Part shown: positions 44,446 through 53,483 of the stretch, in pieces
Layout: each line of letters opens with the position of its first letter
Position numbering within the stretch: the first letter of the stretch is position 1
DNA from: Arthrobacter sp. PGP41
Lineage (GTDB): Bacteria; Actinomycetota; Actinomycetes; Actinomycetales; Micrococcaceae
Direction of reading: 5' to 3'
NCBI RefSeq assembly: GCF_002953935.1
Contig: NZ_CP026514.1
Span: 3,534,001 to 3,598,000 of the forward strand
Length of the DNA: 64,000 bases
The notes under the pieces: generated by a model
What the model was told of the DNA's origin: nothing
Database searches by the model: none
The model's input: only the letters and a program-made list of their open reading frames with translations
Translations under genes and position numbers: made by a program

Positions 44446-45480
44446 ATGGTCAGGAAATCGGCTTCCGGCCGGATCGGCATCGCGGATGTTGCCCTCAAGG
44501 CGGGCGTCTCGCACGCCACGGTTTCGCGCGTCATGAACGGCAATTTCACTGTTGACCCTGAGATCGCCGCCCGGGTGAGGGCCGCTGCTGCTGAACTGAA
44601 GTACCAGCCCAACCCGGTGGGACGAAGCCTGGCGCTCGGCAAGACCGACACCATCGGCATCGTGGTGCCGGACCTGGCCAACCCCACCTTCCAGGCCATC
44701 CTCCGCGGCCTGAGCCGGGCGGCCGCCCAGGACGGCTACCGCGTCCTCATCGCCGACTCCTTTGAAGTCTCCAGCGAGGAGTCCATCCTTGCGGGTGAGG
44801 CTCGCCGGCGCTGCGATGGCCTGGTCCTGTGCGCTCCACGCATGAGCGACGCCGAGCTGGAAGAGCTTGCCCCGTCGCTGCGCCCGCTGGTGCTGATAAA
44901 CCGCACCACAGCAGCGGCGGATGTTCCCAGCCTGGTGGTGGACTACAGCCAGGGCGTGCAGGACATCGCCGAACATCTGGTGGAGCTCGGGCATACGCGC
45001 CTAGCTTTCCTGTCAGGGCCTCCCCGCAGTGCCTCCAACGACCTCAGGCTCCAGGGCCTGGAGGCGTTCAAGACCGCCCATCCGCACGTCGAGGTCACCA
45101 TGCTTGAAGGCGGCTCCGACTTCGACACCGGCCATGGGGCAGTGGACGCAGTGCTGGAGAGCGGTGCCACCGGGATCCTGGCCTTCAACGACCTGGTGGC
45201 CATGGGCCTGATGAGCGGGCTGCACGAGCGCGGCCTTGACGTTCCCGGCGACATCTCCGTCACCGGGTTCGATGACATACCCTTCGCCAAATACACGACG
45301 CCGACACTCACCACGGCAGCGGTTCCCATCACCGAGCTGGGCGCGGAGGCATGGCACCAGCTGCGGGCCCTCATCCGGAACGAACAGAGCCAGGCTCCCG
45401 GCAGCCACTACCAGCCGAGGCTCGAAGTGCGGGCCAGTACCGGCCCGGCCAAGGCCGCCCGCACCGCGGTGCACGGCTGA
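44446..45480 (+). CDS. LacI-family transcriptional regulator of the uronate operon
   Basis: This 344-residue regulator has the helix-turn-helix IADVALKAGVSHATVSRVMN, hinge PNPVGRSLALGKT and a C-terminal sugar-binding domain (VPDLANPTFQAIL, VTGFDDIPFA). I chose ATG 44446 because AAGGAAGGGG precedes it and the helix-turn-helix starts at the normal place; the frame extends to 44212. It is divergent from the uronate operon and close to three matching operators. The inducer is not visible, though a sugar acid or its oxo derivative is likely. Confidence 0.9.
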   Translation: MVRKSASGRIGIADVALKAGVSHATVSRVMNGNFTVDPEIAARVRAAAAELKYQPNPVGRSLALGKTDTIGIVVPDLANPTFQAILRGLSRAAAQDGYRVLIADSFEVSSEESILAGEARRRCDGLVLCAPRMSDAELEELAPSLRPLVLINRTTAAADVPSLVVDYSQGVQDIAEHLVELGHTRLAFLSGPPRSASNDLRLQGLEAFKTAHPHVEVTMLEGGSDFDTGHGAVDAVLESGATGILAFNDLVAMGLMSGLHERGLDVPGDISVTGFDDIPFAKYTTPTLTTAAVPITELGAEAWHQLRALIRNEQSQAPGSHYQPRLEVRASTGPAKAARTAVHG

Positions 45481-45487
45481 CATCCGT

Positions 45488-46195
45488 TCAGGGGGCCGGC
45501 CGGGCCCCCGCCGGATCCAGTCCCGCTTCCTTGTAGTAGCCCTCGATGTGGGCCGCAACGAGCCTTGCCGCGCGTTCGCCGTCGTCATTCCTGATGGCCG
45601 CGAGGATGCCGCGGTGCTCCGACTTCAGCCGCGACGCCGTGTCCTCCCAGTCGGGAAGGTTGGAGGTGATTTGGGCGGCATAGCTCTGGATGGATTCGCG
45701 CAACGATCCCATCATGGCGCTCACTACGGCATTGCCGGCGGCATCGGCCAGGGCCAGGTGGAACCGGACGTCCAGCGCAAGGAACTCGTCAACGGTAAGC
45801 CCTTCCGCGGCCATCTGCTCCAGTAAGGCAGCGGCCGCCTCCAGCTCCGGCGCGTCCGGCCTGGCTTTCGACGCCGCCCAGGACTCCAGGAGCACCCGGG
45901 TTTCCACGATGTCCGCCACCGGAAGGTGCTGGGTTGCAACGTGCAGCCGCAGGGCAGAGCCGAGGGCCGCCGTCGGATCCGAAATGACCACCGTGCCGGC
46001 CTCCGGACCCGAGCCCACCCCGGCCCGGACCACGCCCATCGCCTCAAGGATCCGGATGGCCTCACGCACGGACGTTCGGGACACCTTCAGCTGTTCCGCA
46101 AGCGTGCGCTCGGCCGGAAGGCGGCCGCCCACGGTCAGCCTGCCCTCCGAAAGCTCATTTTCGATCCACGACAAAACAAGCTGGTGCGTCCGCAT
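45488..46195 (-). CDS. FadR/GntR-family regulator, probable lactate-utilisation repressor
   Basis: This 235-residue regulator has a GntR winged helix (RLPAERTLAEQLKVSRTSVREAI) and a C-terminal FCD domain (ETRVLLESWAA, ALDVRFHLALADAAGN) of the FadR/LldR group. I chose ATG 46195 because an upstream in-frame ATG at 46228 would put one of the two perfect operators inside the gene. It lies divergently 99 bases from lldD, so control of L-lactate oxidation is likely. It is convergent with the LacI gene. Confidence 0.88.
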   Translation of the reverse strand: MRTHQLVLSWIENELSEGRLTVGGRLPAERTLAEQLKVSRTSVREAIRILEAMGVVRAGVGSGPEAGTVVISDPTAALGSALRLHVATQHLPVADIVETRVLLESWAASKARPDAPELEAAAALLEQMAAEGLTVDEFLALDVRFHLALADAAGNAVVSAMMGSLRESIQSYAAQITSNLPDWEDTASRLKSEHRGILAAIRNDDGERAARLVAAHIEGYYKEAGLDPAGARPAP

Positions 46196-46211
46196 AGGGC
46201 AATGGTACTTG

Positions 46212-46252
46212 ATGTGGTTGGACCACATGGCCTACAGTGTGGTTAGACCACA
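46212..46252. promoter_or_regulatory. Two perfect FadR/LldR-type operators
   Basis: ATGTGGTTGGACCACAT at 46212-46228 and TGTGGTTAGACCACA at 46238-46252 are perfect palindromes around three-base centres, of the TGGTnnnACCA form used by FCD-domain GntR regulators. Their centres are 25 bases apart, in the gap between the regulator and lldD starts. Confidence 0.75.
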
Positions 46253-46294
46253 GGAGGTCCCGGACGCGGACCTGCCGGCCCAATGGAGGACGCC

Positions 46295-47656
46295 ATGACC
46301 CACACCATCCAGCCCAACAATCCGGAAGCAACTCCCGCACCGGACGCGACTGACATTCCGGCCTCAGCCGCGCCGGCCCCGTCCACTGCACAGGAATCGG
46401 CTGCAGCACCGGCTGCAGCTGCCGTGCCGGCCGCGCTGAAGCGCCGCATCCCGAAGTACTCGGACCTCGCTCCGCTGATGCAGTTCAAGAAGCCCGAATT
46501 CAGCAAGGAGGCCCGGCTCAAGCGGGCCAGCACAATCTGGGAGCTGCGGGACATCGCAAAGCGCCGGACCCCGCAGGCGCCCTTTGACTACACGGACGGC
46601 GCCGCCGAAGGGGAAATCACCCTTCGGCGTGCACGCCAGGCCTTCCTGGACATCGAATTCCGGCCCGGCATCCTGCGGAACGTCTCCGCAATCGACCTCA
46701 GCACCGACATCCTGGGCAAGCCGTCCCGCCTTCCGGTGGGGATCGCACCCACCGGCTTCACGCGGATGATGCAGTCCGAGGGCGAGTACGCCGGTTCGCA
46801 GGCAGCCGAGGCGGCCGGCATCCCCTACACGCTGTCCACCATGGGCACCGCGTCCATCGAGGACGTTGCCGCCGCCGCACCGAACGGCCGCAACTGGTTC
46901 CAGCTTTACCTGTGGACGGACCGCGACCGCTCCCTGGAACTGATCGAGCGCGCCGCCAAGGCGGGCAACGACACCCTGATGGTCACCGTGGACACCGCCG
47001 TCGCCGGTGCCCGCCTCCGCGACGTCCGCAACGGCATGACCATCCCGCCGGCGCTGACCATCAAGACTGTCCTGGATGCGTCCTACCGGCCCGCCTGGTG
47101 GTTCAACTTCCTCACGCATGAGCCGCTGACTTTCGCTTCCCTGTCCCGCTACACCGGCACCGTGGCGGACCTGATCAACTCCATGTTCGACCCCACCCTC
47201 ACCTTCGAGGACCTGGACTGGCTGCGGGAAACCTGGAAGGGCAACCTGGTGGTCAAGGGCATCCAGACCGTGGAGGACGCCCGCCGGGTTGTTGACCATG
47301 GAGCGGACGGCATCATCCTGTCCAACCACGGCGGCCGCCAGCTGGACCGGGCTCCCATCCCGTTCCACCTGCTCCCTGAGGTCAAGGAAGCCTTCACCAA
47401 GGACCACACGGATGCGGCGATCATGCTGGACACCGGCATCATGAGCGGCGCCGACATTGTGGCGGCCCTCGCCCTTGGCGCCGACTTCACGCTGATCGGC
47501 CGCGCTTACCTGTACGGCCTGATGGCCGGTGGCCGGGCGGGCGTTGACCGCACCCTGCAGATCCTCGAAAAGGACATGGCCCGCACCATGGCCCTGCTGG
47601 GCGTCAGTAAGATCTCCGAGCTGACCCCGGACCACGTCCGGCTGCTCAGCAACTAA
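46295..47656 (+). CDS. lldD: L-lactate dehydrogenase (FMN-dependent, quinone-linked)
   Basis: This 453-residue enzyme should oxidise L-lactate to pyruvate at the membrane. It belongs to the FMN-dependent alpha-hydroxyacid oxidase family. The FMN and substrate motif [12 protein letters not shown] carries the active-site histidine and arginine, and [13 protein letters not shown] and [19 protein letters not shown] are canonical. The first 50 residues are an Ala/Pro-rich extension absent from most homologues. I use ATG 46295, which has GGAGG six bases upstream, over ATG 46283. Two GntR operators precede it. Confidence 0.9.
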   Translation: MTHTIQPNNPEATPAPDATDIPASAAPAPSTAQESAAAPAAAAVPAALKRRIPKYSDLAPLMQFKKPEFSKEARLKRASTIWELRDIAKRRTPQAPFDYTDGAAEGEITLRRARQAFLDIEFRPGILRNVSAIDLSTDILGKPSRLPVGIAPTGFTRMMQSEGEYAGSQAAEAAGIPYTLSTMGTASIEDVAAAAPNGRNWFQLYLWTDRDRSLELIERAAKAGNDTLMVTVDTAVAGARLRDVRNGMTIPPALTIKTVLDASYRPAWWFNFLTHEPLTFASLSRYTGTVADLINSMFDPTLTFEDLDWLRETWKGNLVVKGIQTVEDARRVVDHGADGIILSNHGGRQLDRAPIPFHLLPEVKEAFTKDHTDAAIMLDTGIMSGADIVAALALGADFTLIGRAYLYGLMAGGRAGVDRTLQILEKDMARTMALLGVSKISELTPDHVRLLSN

Positions 47657-47663
47657 GCGGCCA

Positions 47664-47729
47664 CCCAACTAGGTAGCGCCAAGTGTCGTTTTGAGGGGTC
47701 AAAACGACACTTGGCGCTACCTAGTTGGG
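47664..47729. terminator. 31-base-pair perfect palindrome between convergent genes
   Basis: Bases 47664-47694 pair perfectly with 47699-47729 around the loop GGGG, giving a 31-base-pair stem (arms include AGCGCCAAGTGTCGTTTTGA). It fills most of the 81-base gap between lldD and the convergent ArsR gene. It is probably a bidirectional terminator, but the stem is far longer than needed and could reflect a repeat element. Confidence 0.7.
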
Positions 47730-47737
47730 GTGAGGAG

Positions 47738-48313
47738 CTATTTCTTGCGGCCGAACTTCGGCAGGTTGGGGAGGTTGGCGAGGAGGTCCGCGGCCTTGGT
47801 GGCGGCGCGGCCCACGGTCCTGCCGATCTGCTGGGGCACGCTGTCATCACTCAGCGGCGCTGTGGTTCCGCCGGGAATCACGACGGCGGGGCTCAGGTCT
47901 GCACCGTCCCTCGCCAGGACTCCGGCGGACACGGCCTCGGCCGCTACTGCGCCGGCGGTCGCGGCCTCCTTGTGTGCAGCTGCCGCCTTCCTGGCTTGCG
48001 CAGGCGCAGGTTCGGCCTGTCCGGCATCAGCGGCTGCGGCCGGTACCGCGCAACCGACGTCGAGCGTTTCCAGCCAGCTGGCAATCCCCTCCAGCGGCTT
48101 ACGGTTCAGCGCGTAGTAACGCTTCTGGCCCTGCGCCCTCATGCTCACCAGCTGCGCTTCGCGAAGGACTTTGAGGTGCTTGGAAATGGTGGGCTGGCTT
48201 GCCGCCAGTTCCTCCACCAGTTCGCCCACGGCCTTGTCTCCGGAACGGAGGGAGAGCAGGATGTCCCGCCGGGTCGATTCCGCTATGACGGCAAATACGT
48301 CGTCTGTCACCAT
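47738..48313 (-). CDS. ArsR-family transcriptional regulator with Ala-rich tail
   Basis: This regulator of about 191 residues has an ArsR winged helix: VFAVIAESTRRDILLSL, then the recognition helix region ASQPTISKHLKVLREAQLV and the wing GQKRYYALNRKPLEGI. The last 100 residues are Ala-rich, with a terminal lysine-rich segment (NLPKFGRKK). No metal-binding cysteine pair of classical ArsR proteins is visible. GGGAGG precedes ATG 48313, with GTG 48310 as an alternative. The target is unknown. Confidence 0.78.
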   Translation of the reverse strand: MVTDDVFAVIAESTRRDILLSLRSGDKAVGELVEELAASQPTISKHLKVLREAQLVSMRAQGQKRYYALNRKPLEGIASWLETLDVGCAVPAAAADAGQAEPAPAQARKAAAAHKEAATAGAVAAEAVSAGVLARDGADLSPAVVIPGGTTAPLSDDSVPQQIGRTVGRAATKAADLLANLPNLPKFGRKK

Positions 48314-48465
48314 GCCTCCCACCCTAGCGACATATACGCCGAAAGGCATCAACTATTTCGGCCTGCAGACGTCACCATTGCCCAGGTTTCCCGGCAGTGC
48401 TGGAACGGTGTCACTTCTGCCCGGATTCCCGCGCGGCGGCCGCCGCGGCTTGAGGGTGGACGGTG

Positions 48466-48835
48466 ATGGAGTTCCTTCGCCAGCAACTGTTCAATGTCAT
48501 CGCGTTCGTGTTCCTGGGCCTTTTCGCGGCAGTCTGGGGCGCGGTGCTGCTGCGCGTCGGCCCTGGGATCCATCGCCGAGGTCCGTCGGGACGAGCTCCA
48601 GCGGGAGCCGGGCAGGCCCGCGGCCTTCAATCCTGCCGAGGTCACGGCCAGGCTGTCCGGGCGGATCATGGCAACAATCCTGGTCTACCTCGCCGCGGGC
48701 CTGGCTGTCCTGCTGCTCTGGCTGGCCAAGGGGACGGCTTCAACGGACGTGATCGGCGCGTTCGCTTTGTCCCTCCTGGACTGGCTCATCGGCGCCGCCG
48801 GGGTGGTGTTCCAGACGGAGAAGCCCAGCAGCTGA
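48466..48835 (+). pseudogene. Small membrane protein with an apparent frameshift
   Basis: The first 31 or so codons (MEFLRQQLFNVIAFVFLGLF and AAVWGAVLLR) encode a membrane segment, then coding potential moves to the next frame near 48557-48565. That frame continues as ALGSIAEVRRDELQREPGRP, AAFNPAEVTARLSGRIMATI and two more membrane segments, to QTEKPSS and a stop at 48835. The in-frame continuation to 48906 is basic and low-complexity. The product would be a membrane protein of about 120 residues, of unknown function. A sequencing error is as likely as a true mutation. Confidence 0.5.
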
Positions 48836-48847
48836 CTGACCCGGCAG

Positions 48848-50059
48848 TCAGTCGAACCAAGGGTCCAGCCCGTGGAGCGGGAAGACTGCCTTCCGCGTGG
48901 CCATGACGGTCCTGTCCACGGCATCGTTGGGGTCAAAGCCCACTTCCCAGGACCGCCACCACAGTTCCACGTCGTCGCCCATCAGGAGGGGGGCGTCCCT
49001 GCCGAACTTGGCCAGGACATAGGCACGCCAGTTCTCCGGGACGGGCGTACGCAGCGGCACGGGCCGCCCGGACGCGATGGCAATCAGGTGGCTCCAGGAC
49101 CGCGGGACCACGTCAGTAACGTTGTACCCGCCGCCACCGGTGGCGATCCAGCGGTTGCCGCAGTGGCGGGCGGCGAGGCTGCCGACGGCGGATGCGGCCT
49201 CCCGCTGCCCGTCAACGCTGAGGTTGAGGTGCGTCAGCGGGTCCGTGCGGTGGGAGTCGCACCCGTGCTGGCTGACGATAACCTCCGGCTGGAAAGCGGC
49301 CACCAGCTGCGGCACCACCGCGTGGAAGGCGCGAAGCCAGCCGGCATCCCCCGTCCCTGACGGCAGGGCGACATTCACCGCCGTCCCCTCGGCCTGCGGA
49401 CCGCCGATCTCATTGGCGAATCCCGTCCCGGGGAAGAGCGTAAGGCCGCTCTCGTGGAGCGAAATGGTGAGCACACGGGGATCATTCCAGAAGATGCTCT
49501 CCGTCCCGTCCCCGTGGTGGGCGTCGACGTCGATATACGCCACCTTGCTGATGCCGCCGTCGAGCAGCCTCTGCACGGCGAGTGCAGCGTCGTTATAGAT
49601 ACAGAACCCGCTGGCCCGCTCGCGGGCGGCATGGTGCATGCCGCCGCCGAAGTTAACCGCGTGCAGCGCGGAGCCGTCCAGGATCCGCGAAGCAGACAGC
49701 AGCGAACCGCCGGCCAGCCGGGCTGCCGCCTCATGCATGCCCGCGAAGGCGGGATCGTCCTCCGTGCCCAACCCGCGGGCCTCATCGGGCTCGCCGGGAT
49801 TGGCGCTGACCCTGCGGACTGCCGCAACAAAGTCTGCGGAATGCACCGACTCCAGCGCTGCGTCGTCCGCCACTTCGGGCGCTTCCACCACCACGTGGTC
49901 CAGGCCGAACAAACCCAGGCTGCCGGCCAGGCGGGCGGTCAGGTCCATCCGCTCAGGTGCCATCGGATGGCCCGGACCGAAATTGTAGGCAGTCATGTCA
50001 GAACTCCACGCCACCACCGTTGGGGGCGCGGGCTGGCTGAGACCCGGGAGGTATGTCAT
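48848..50059 (-). CDS. acuC: Acetoin utilisation protein AcuC (class I histone-deacetylase family)
   Basis: This 403-residue protein should deacetylate acetyl-lysine, with acetyl-CoA synthetase the usual proposed target. Class I deacetylase motifs are intact: GGGMHHAARERASGFCIYND (active-site histidines), AYIDVDAHHGDGTESIFWND (metal Asp/His) and SQHGCDSHRTDPLTHLNLS. The C-terminal GGGGYN tyrosine loop is also present. I use ATG 50059; a TTG at 50062 is adjacent. It is divergent from the potassium-transport operon. Confidence 0.92.
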   Translation of the reverse strand: MTYLPGLSQPAPPTVVAWSSDMTAYNFGPGHPMAPERMDLTARLAGSLGLFGLDHVVVEAPEVADDAALESVHSADFVAAVRRVSANPGEPDEARGLGTEDDPAFAGMHEAAARLAGGSLLSASRILDGSALHAVNFGGGMHHAARERASGFCIYNDAALAVQRLLDGGISKVAYIDVDAHHGDGTESIFWNDPRVLTISLHESGLTLFPGTGFANEIGGPQAEGTAVNVALPSGTGDAGWLRAFHAVVPQLVAAFQPEVIVSQHGCDSHRTDPLTHLNLSVDGQREAASAVGSLAARHCGNRWIATGGGGYNVTDVVPRSWSHLIAIASGRPVPLRTPVPENWRAYVLAKFGRDAPLLMGDDVELWWRSWEVGFDPNDAVDRTVMATRKAVFPLHGLDPWFD

Positions 50060-50163
50060 CAATCACAGGCTACCCGAGCCGGCGGCGCCTCCTGCCCGGC
50101 CATAACGCCGGCATTAGTGGTTTACTACTGAGGGAAGCAGTTTCTACCGAGGAAAAGCCACAC

Positions 50164-51597
50164 ATGACGCAAAGCCAGTCGAGGCCCCGGAACCCGGCCA
50201 GCTGGCATCCCGCAGCGCAGGAGCGGGAAGGCCTCTGGATTCTTACGCGGCTGCGCGACTTCATTGACGACATCGCAAACACTTCCCCGGCCCGGCTTGC
50301 CCTGACGGTGTTCGCGGCCGTATGCCTGGTCTTCACACTCATCCTCTCGCTGCCGGTCTCCTCCGCCGCCGGCACCCCCACCCCGATCCATCAGGCGCTG
50401 TTTACGGCCGTTTCAGCCGTGTGCGTCACCGGCCTGACGGTCGTCTCGACGGCGGTTCATTGGTCCTTCTTCGGGCAGCTGGTGATCCTGGTGGGCGTCT
50501 TCATTGGAGGCTTGGGTACGCTGACCCTGGCCTCGCTGCTTGCCCTGATGGTCAGCAAGCGGCTGGGCATGCGGGGGAAAATCATCGCGGCGGAATCCAT
50601 GAACAATGCAGGCCGCCTGGGCGAAGTGGGCACCCTGCTGCGGATTGTCATCACAACATCAGTGGTGATCGAAGGAATCCTGGCGCTGGCCCTGGTCCCG
50701 CGGTTCCTGACCCTCGGCGAGCCGTTCTGGCAGTCCGTATGGCACGGGATCTTCTACTCCATCTCGTCCTTCAACAACGCCGGTTTTACCCCGCATTCAG
50801 ATGGCATCGTGCCTTACGAAACGGACCTTTGGATCCTGGTCCCGCTGATGCTCGGCGTCTTCCTGGGCAGCCTCGGTTTTCCCGTGGTAATGGTTCTCCA
50901 CCAGAACGGGCTGAACTGGAAGAAGTGGAACCTGCACACCAAGCTCACCATCCAGGTGTCCTTCATCCTCCTGTTTGCCGGCACATTCCTGTGGGCCTTG
51001 ATGGAGTGGGACAACCTGCGGACCATCGGGACCATGGATTTTGACGACAAGGTGACGCATGCCCTGTTCGCCTCCGTGATGATGCGGTCCGGCGGCTTCA
51101 ACCTGGTGGACCAGAACCAGATGGAGTCCACCACCATGCTGTTGACCGACGCGCTGATGTTTGCCGGCGGCGGCTCGGCCTCCACGGCCGGCGGCATCAA
51201 GGTCACCACCATCGCCGTGATGTTCCTGGCGATCGTGGCGGAGGCCAGGGGCGACGCCGATGTGCAGGTCTATGGCAGGACCATCCCGCAGGGCACCATG
51301 CGCGTTGCCATCTCCGTGATCGTTGCGGGCGCCACCCTGGTGTCCGTCTCCGCCTTCCTGCTGCTGCACATCAGCGGGGCGTCCCTGGACCGGGTGCTGT
51401 TCGAGACCATTTCGGCTTTCGCCACCGTGGGGCTCAGCACCAACCTCAGCGCAGAGGTGCCGCCGGAGGGCGTTTACGTCCTCGCGGCCCTGATGTTCGC
51501 CGGCCGCGTCGGCACCGTGACCCTTGCGGCCGCCCTTGCCCTCCGCCAGCGCAGCCAGTTGTACCACTATCCCGAAGAGAGGCCGATCATTGGCTAG
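50164..51597 (+). CDS. ktrB: Potassium uptake channel, TrkH/KtrB family
   Basis: This 477-residue membrane protein should form the potassium-conducting pore. Four selectivity-filter regions are visible: VCVTGLTV, FNNAGFT, MRSGGFN and ATVGLST, each after a membrane pair. A short hydrophilic tail of about 38 residues precedes the first helix. I chose ATG 50164 with GAGGAA upstream; the frame runs back to 50053. Its last codons overlap the TTG start of the regulatory subunit, showing strong coupling. Confidence 0.9.
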   Translation: MTQSQSRPRNPASWHPAAQEREGLWILTRLRDFIDDIANTSPARLALTVFAAVCLVFTLILSLPVSSAAGTPTPIHQALFTAVSAVCVTGLTVVSTAVHWSFFGQLVILVGVFIGGLGTLTLASLLALMVSKRLGMRGKIIAAESMNNAGRLGEVGTLLRIVITTSVVIEGILALALVPRFLTLGEPFWQSVWHGIFYSISSFNNAGFTPHSDGIVPYETDLWILVPLMLGVFLGSLGFPVVMVLHQNGLNWKKWNLHTKLTIQVSFILLFAGTFLWALMEWDNLRTIGTMDFDDKVTHALFASVMMRSGGFNLVDQNQMESTTMLLTDALMFAGGGSASTAGGIKVTTIAVMFLAIVAEARGDADVQVYGRTIPQGTMRVAISVIVAGATLVSVSAFLLLHISGASLDRVLFETISAFATVGLSTNLSAEVPPEGVYVLAALMFAGRVGTVTLAAALALRQRSQLYHYPEERPIIG

Positions 51598-52276
51598 TTC
51601 CCCAGACGCCCCCCGGCGCCCCGCCCACAACGCTCCAGTGCTGGTGATCGGATTGGGCCGCTTCGGTTCATCCACGGCAGAACAACTGGTCAAGCAGGGC
51701 CGGGAAGTCCTGGCCATTGAACGGGACCGGTCCCTGGTGCAGAAGTGGGCACCGCTGCTGACCCACGTGGTGGAGGCCGACGCCACCAACATCGATGCGC
51801 TCCGCCAGCTCGGCGCGCAGGAGTTCAGCTCCGCCGTCGTGGGCGTGGGCACGTCCATCGAGTCCTCCGTGCTGATCACGGTCAACCTGGTGGACCTTGG
51901 CATCGAGCACCTGTGGGTGAAGGCGATTACGCCGTCCCACGGCAAGATCCTCACCCGGATCGGCGCCAACCACGTGATCTACCCGGAGGCCGACGCCGGC
52001 GTCCGCGCGGCCCACCTGGTGTCCGGACGGATGCTGGACTTCATCGAGTTCGACGACGACTTCGCGATCGTGAAAATGTACCCGCCGCGGGAAACGGTGG
52101 GGTTCACCCTGGACGAGTCAAAGGTCCGCTCCAAGTACGGCGTGACGATCGTGGGCGTGAAGTCACCCGGCGAGGATTTCACCTATGCCCGCCCGGAGAC
52201 CAAGGTGTCCTCCCGGGACATGCTGATCGTGTCCGGACATGTAGACCTGCTGGAACGGTTCGCGGCACGGCCGTAA
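51590..52276 (+). CDS. ktrA: Potassium uptake regulatory subunit, TrkA/KtrA family
   Basis: This 228-residue cytoplasmic protein should gate the KtrB pore in response to nucleotide binding. A single RCK N-domain (VLVIGLGRFGSSTAEQL with GxGxxG, then IERDRSLV with a ribose-binding acid) is followed by an RCK C-domain (GFTLDESKVRSKYGVTIVGV). I use the TTG at 51590, which has GAGAGG upstream and overlaps the ktrB stop by 8 bases. One RCK copy and the partner gene favour a Ktr rather than Trk system. Confidence 0.88.
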   Translation: MASSPDAPRRPAHNAPVLVIGLGRFGSSTAEQLVKQGREVLAIERDRSLVQKWAPLLTHVVEADATNIDALRQLGAQEFSSAVVGVGTSIESSVLITVNLVDLGIEHLWVKAITPSHGKILTRIGANHVIYPEADAGVRAAHLVSGRMLDFIEFDDDFAIVKMYPPRETVGFTLDESKVRSKYGVTIVGVKSPGEDFTYARPETKVSSRDMLIVSGHVDLLERFAARP

Positions 52277-52348
52277 TTGCACGGGTGCCTGGGCCCACGC
52301 CCGCCGGGTTCCCTGGCCGAGCTTGCGAGGTTAGGGAGCGGGTGGGGA

Positions 52349-53182
52349 CTAGCCGAGCTGCCTGGTGATTTCGGCTGCCCGCTCCGTTGCCGCGCGGGCA
52401 CCGGCCACAATGATGGCAGGAAGGCCCCGCTGGTCGAAGGTGGCGATGGCCCGTTCAGTGGTGCCGTTCGGGCTGGTCACCGCCTTGCGCAGCGCTGTTG
52501 GATCCGCACCGGGCTCGGCCAGCATGAAGCCGGCGCCGGCAACGGTTTCCCGGGCCAGGAGAACGGACAGTTCCGGATCCAGGCCCAGTTCCCGGCCCGC
52601 TGCTGCCATTGCTTCCGCCAGGTAGAAGGCGTAGGCGGGTCCGGAGCCGCTGATGGCCGAGACCGCATCCACTTGTTCCTCGGGGACCTCCACCACCGTT
52701 CCCGCACCCTGCAGGACGTCCTTGACCTCTTGAAGCTGCTCCGGGGTGCAGTGCGTCCCCGGCGACACCGACACCACGCCGCGGCCCAGCTTTGCCGGCG
52801 TATTGGGCATGGCGCGGATTACCGGCTGTCCCGCCGGCAGTGCGGCCTCCAGTTGGGCGATGGACACCGCGGCAGCCACGCTGACCACCACGGCGGTTGG
52901 TGAGAGGGAGGGGCTGATCTCCCGGGCAAGGTCAAGGATGCCAACAGGCTTGACGCCAAGGATGACAACGCCGGAGCCCTTGGTTGCCTGTTTGTTGTTG
53001 TCCGGCTCCTCCTCACCGGCAATCGCGGTCACGCCGTGGTGCCGCTCGGCCAGTTCCGCGGCACGCCCGGCACGCCGGACCGTTGCGACGACGTCCGCCG
53101 GGTCCGTCCCCGCTTCCAGCAGGCCACTCAGAATTGCTTCGTTCATGGATCCACAGCCCAGGAAGGCGATTCGGTTGCTCAT
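52349..53182 (-). CDS. proC: Pyrroline-5-carboxylate reductase
   Basis: This 277-residue enzyme should reduce pyrroline-5-carboxylate to L-proline with NAD(P)H. The Rossmann motif IAFLGCGSMNEAIL, VILGVKP, RAMPNTPAKLGRG and the substrate signature DAVSAISGSGPAYAFYLAEA are canonical. I use ATG 53182; the frame extends to a TTG at 53245 with no similarity. The 301-base gap 53183-53483 before the next same-strand gene contains a candidate structured RNA. Confidence 0.93.
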   Translation of the reverse strand: MSNRIAFLGCGSMNEAILSGLLEAGTDPADVVATVRRAGRAAELAERHHGVTAIAGEEEPDNNKQATKGSGVVILGVKPVGILDLAREISPSLSPTAVVVSVAAAVSIAQLEAALPAGQPVIRAMPNTPAKLGRGVVSVSPGTHCTPEQLQEVKDVLQGAGTVVEVPEEQVDAVSAISGSGPAYAFYLAEAMAAAGRELGLDPELSVLLARETVAGAGFMLAEPGADPTALRKAVTSPNGTTERAIATFDQRGLPAIIVAGARAATERAAEITRQLG

Positions 53183-53358
53183 GGCTCCATCATTACAGTT
53201 AGGCCCGGCCGGCGCCGAAATTGATGACCAGGGGTGGACACCCAATCATCAGGGAACTCGCTGAAATGCACTCACAGGTTGCTCACATGTAAGCCGCAGG
53301 TGCCTCACAACTTTGGGTTCTAACGTAGTTATTACCTCATTGAGGGTGCGAGTGATGC

Positions 53359-53448
53359 GGCAGGGATGGGGATTCCTGCCAGGGCACCGGCAGTCGGCAA
53401 CAGGTTTTCCCCCATTTTCCTGTTGCGGACGCCGGTGCTTCCGCTTTT
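53359..53448 (+). ncRNA. Candidate structured RNA with two hairpins and complementary loops
   Basis: Hairpin 1 is GGCAGG/CCTGCC (53359-53364 and 53375-53380) with loop GATGGGGATT. Hairpin 2 has an 8-base outer stem (53384-53391 with 53431-53438) and a 7-base inner stem (53398-53404 with 53419-53425), with loop TTTTCCCCCATTTT. The loops share complementary ATGGGG (53366-53371) and CCCCAT (53410-53415), so a kissing interaction is possible. On the plus strand the last stem is followed by TTCCGCTTTT. Three CTCACA elements precede the structure. It occupies the proC-ppx gap; no known family was recognised. Confidence 0.35.
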
Positions 53449-53483
53449 AACCGCCGCTTTGCTCCGGGGCGGTCCCCAGGGCC

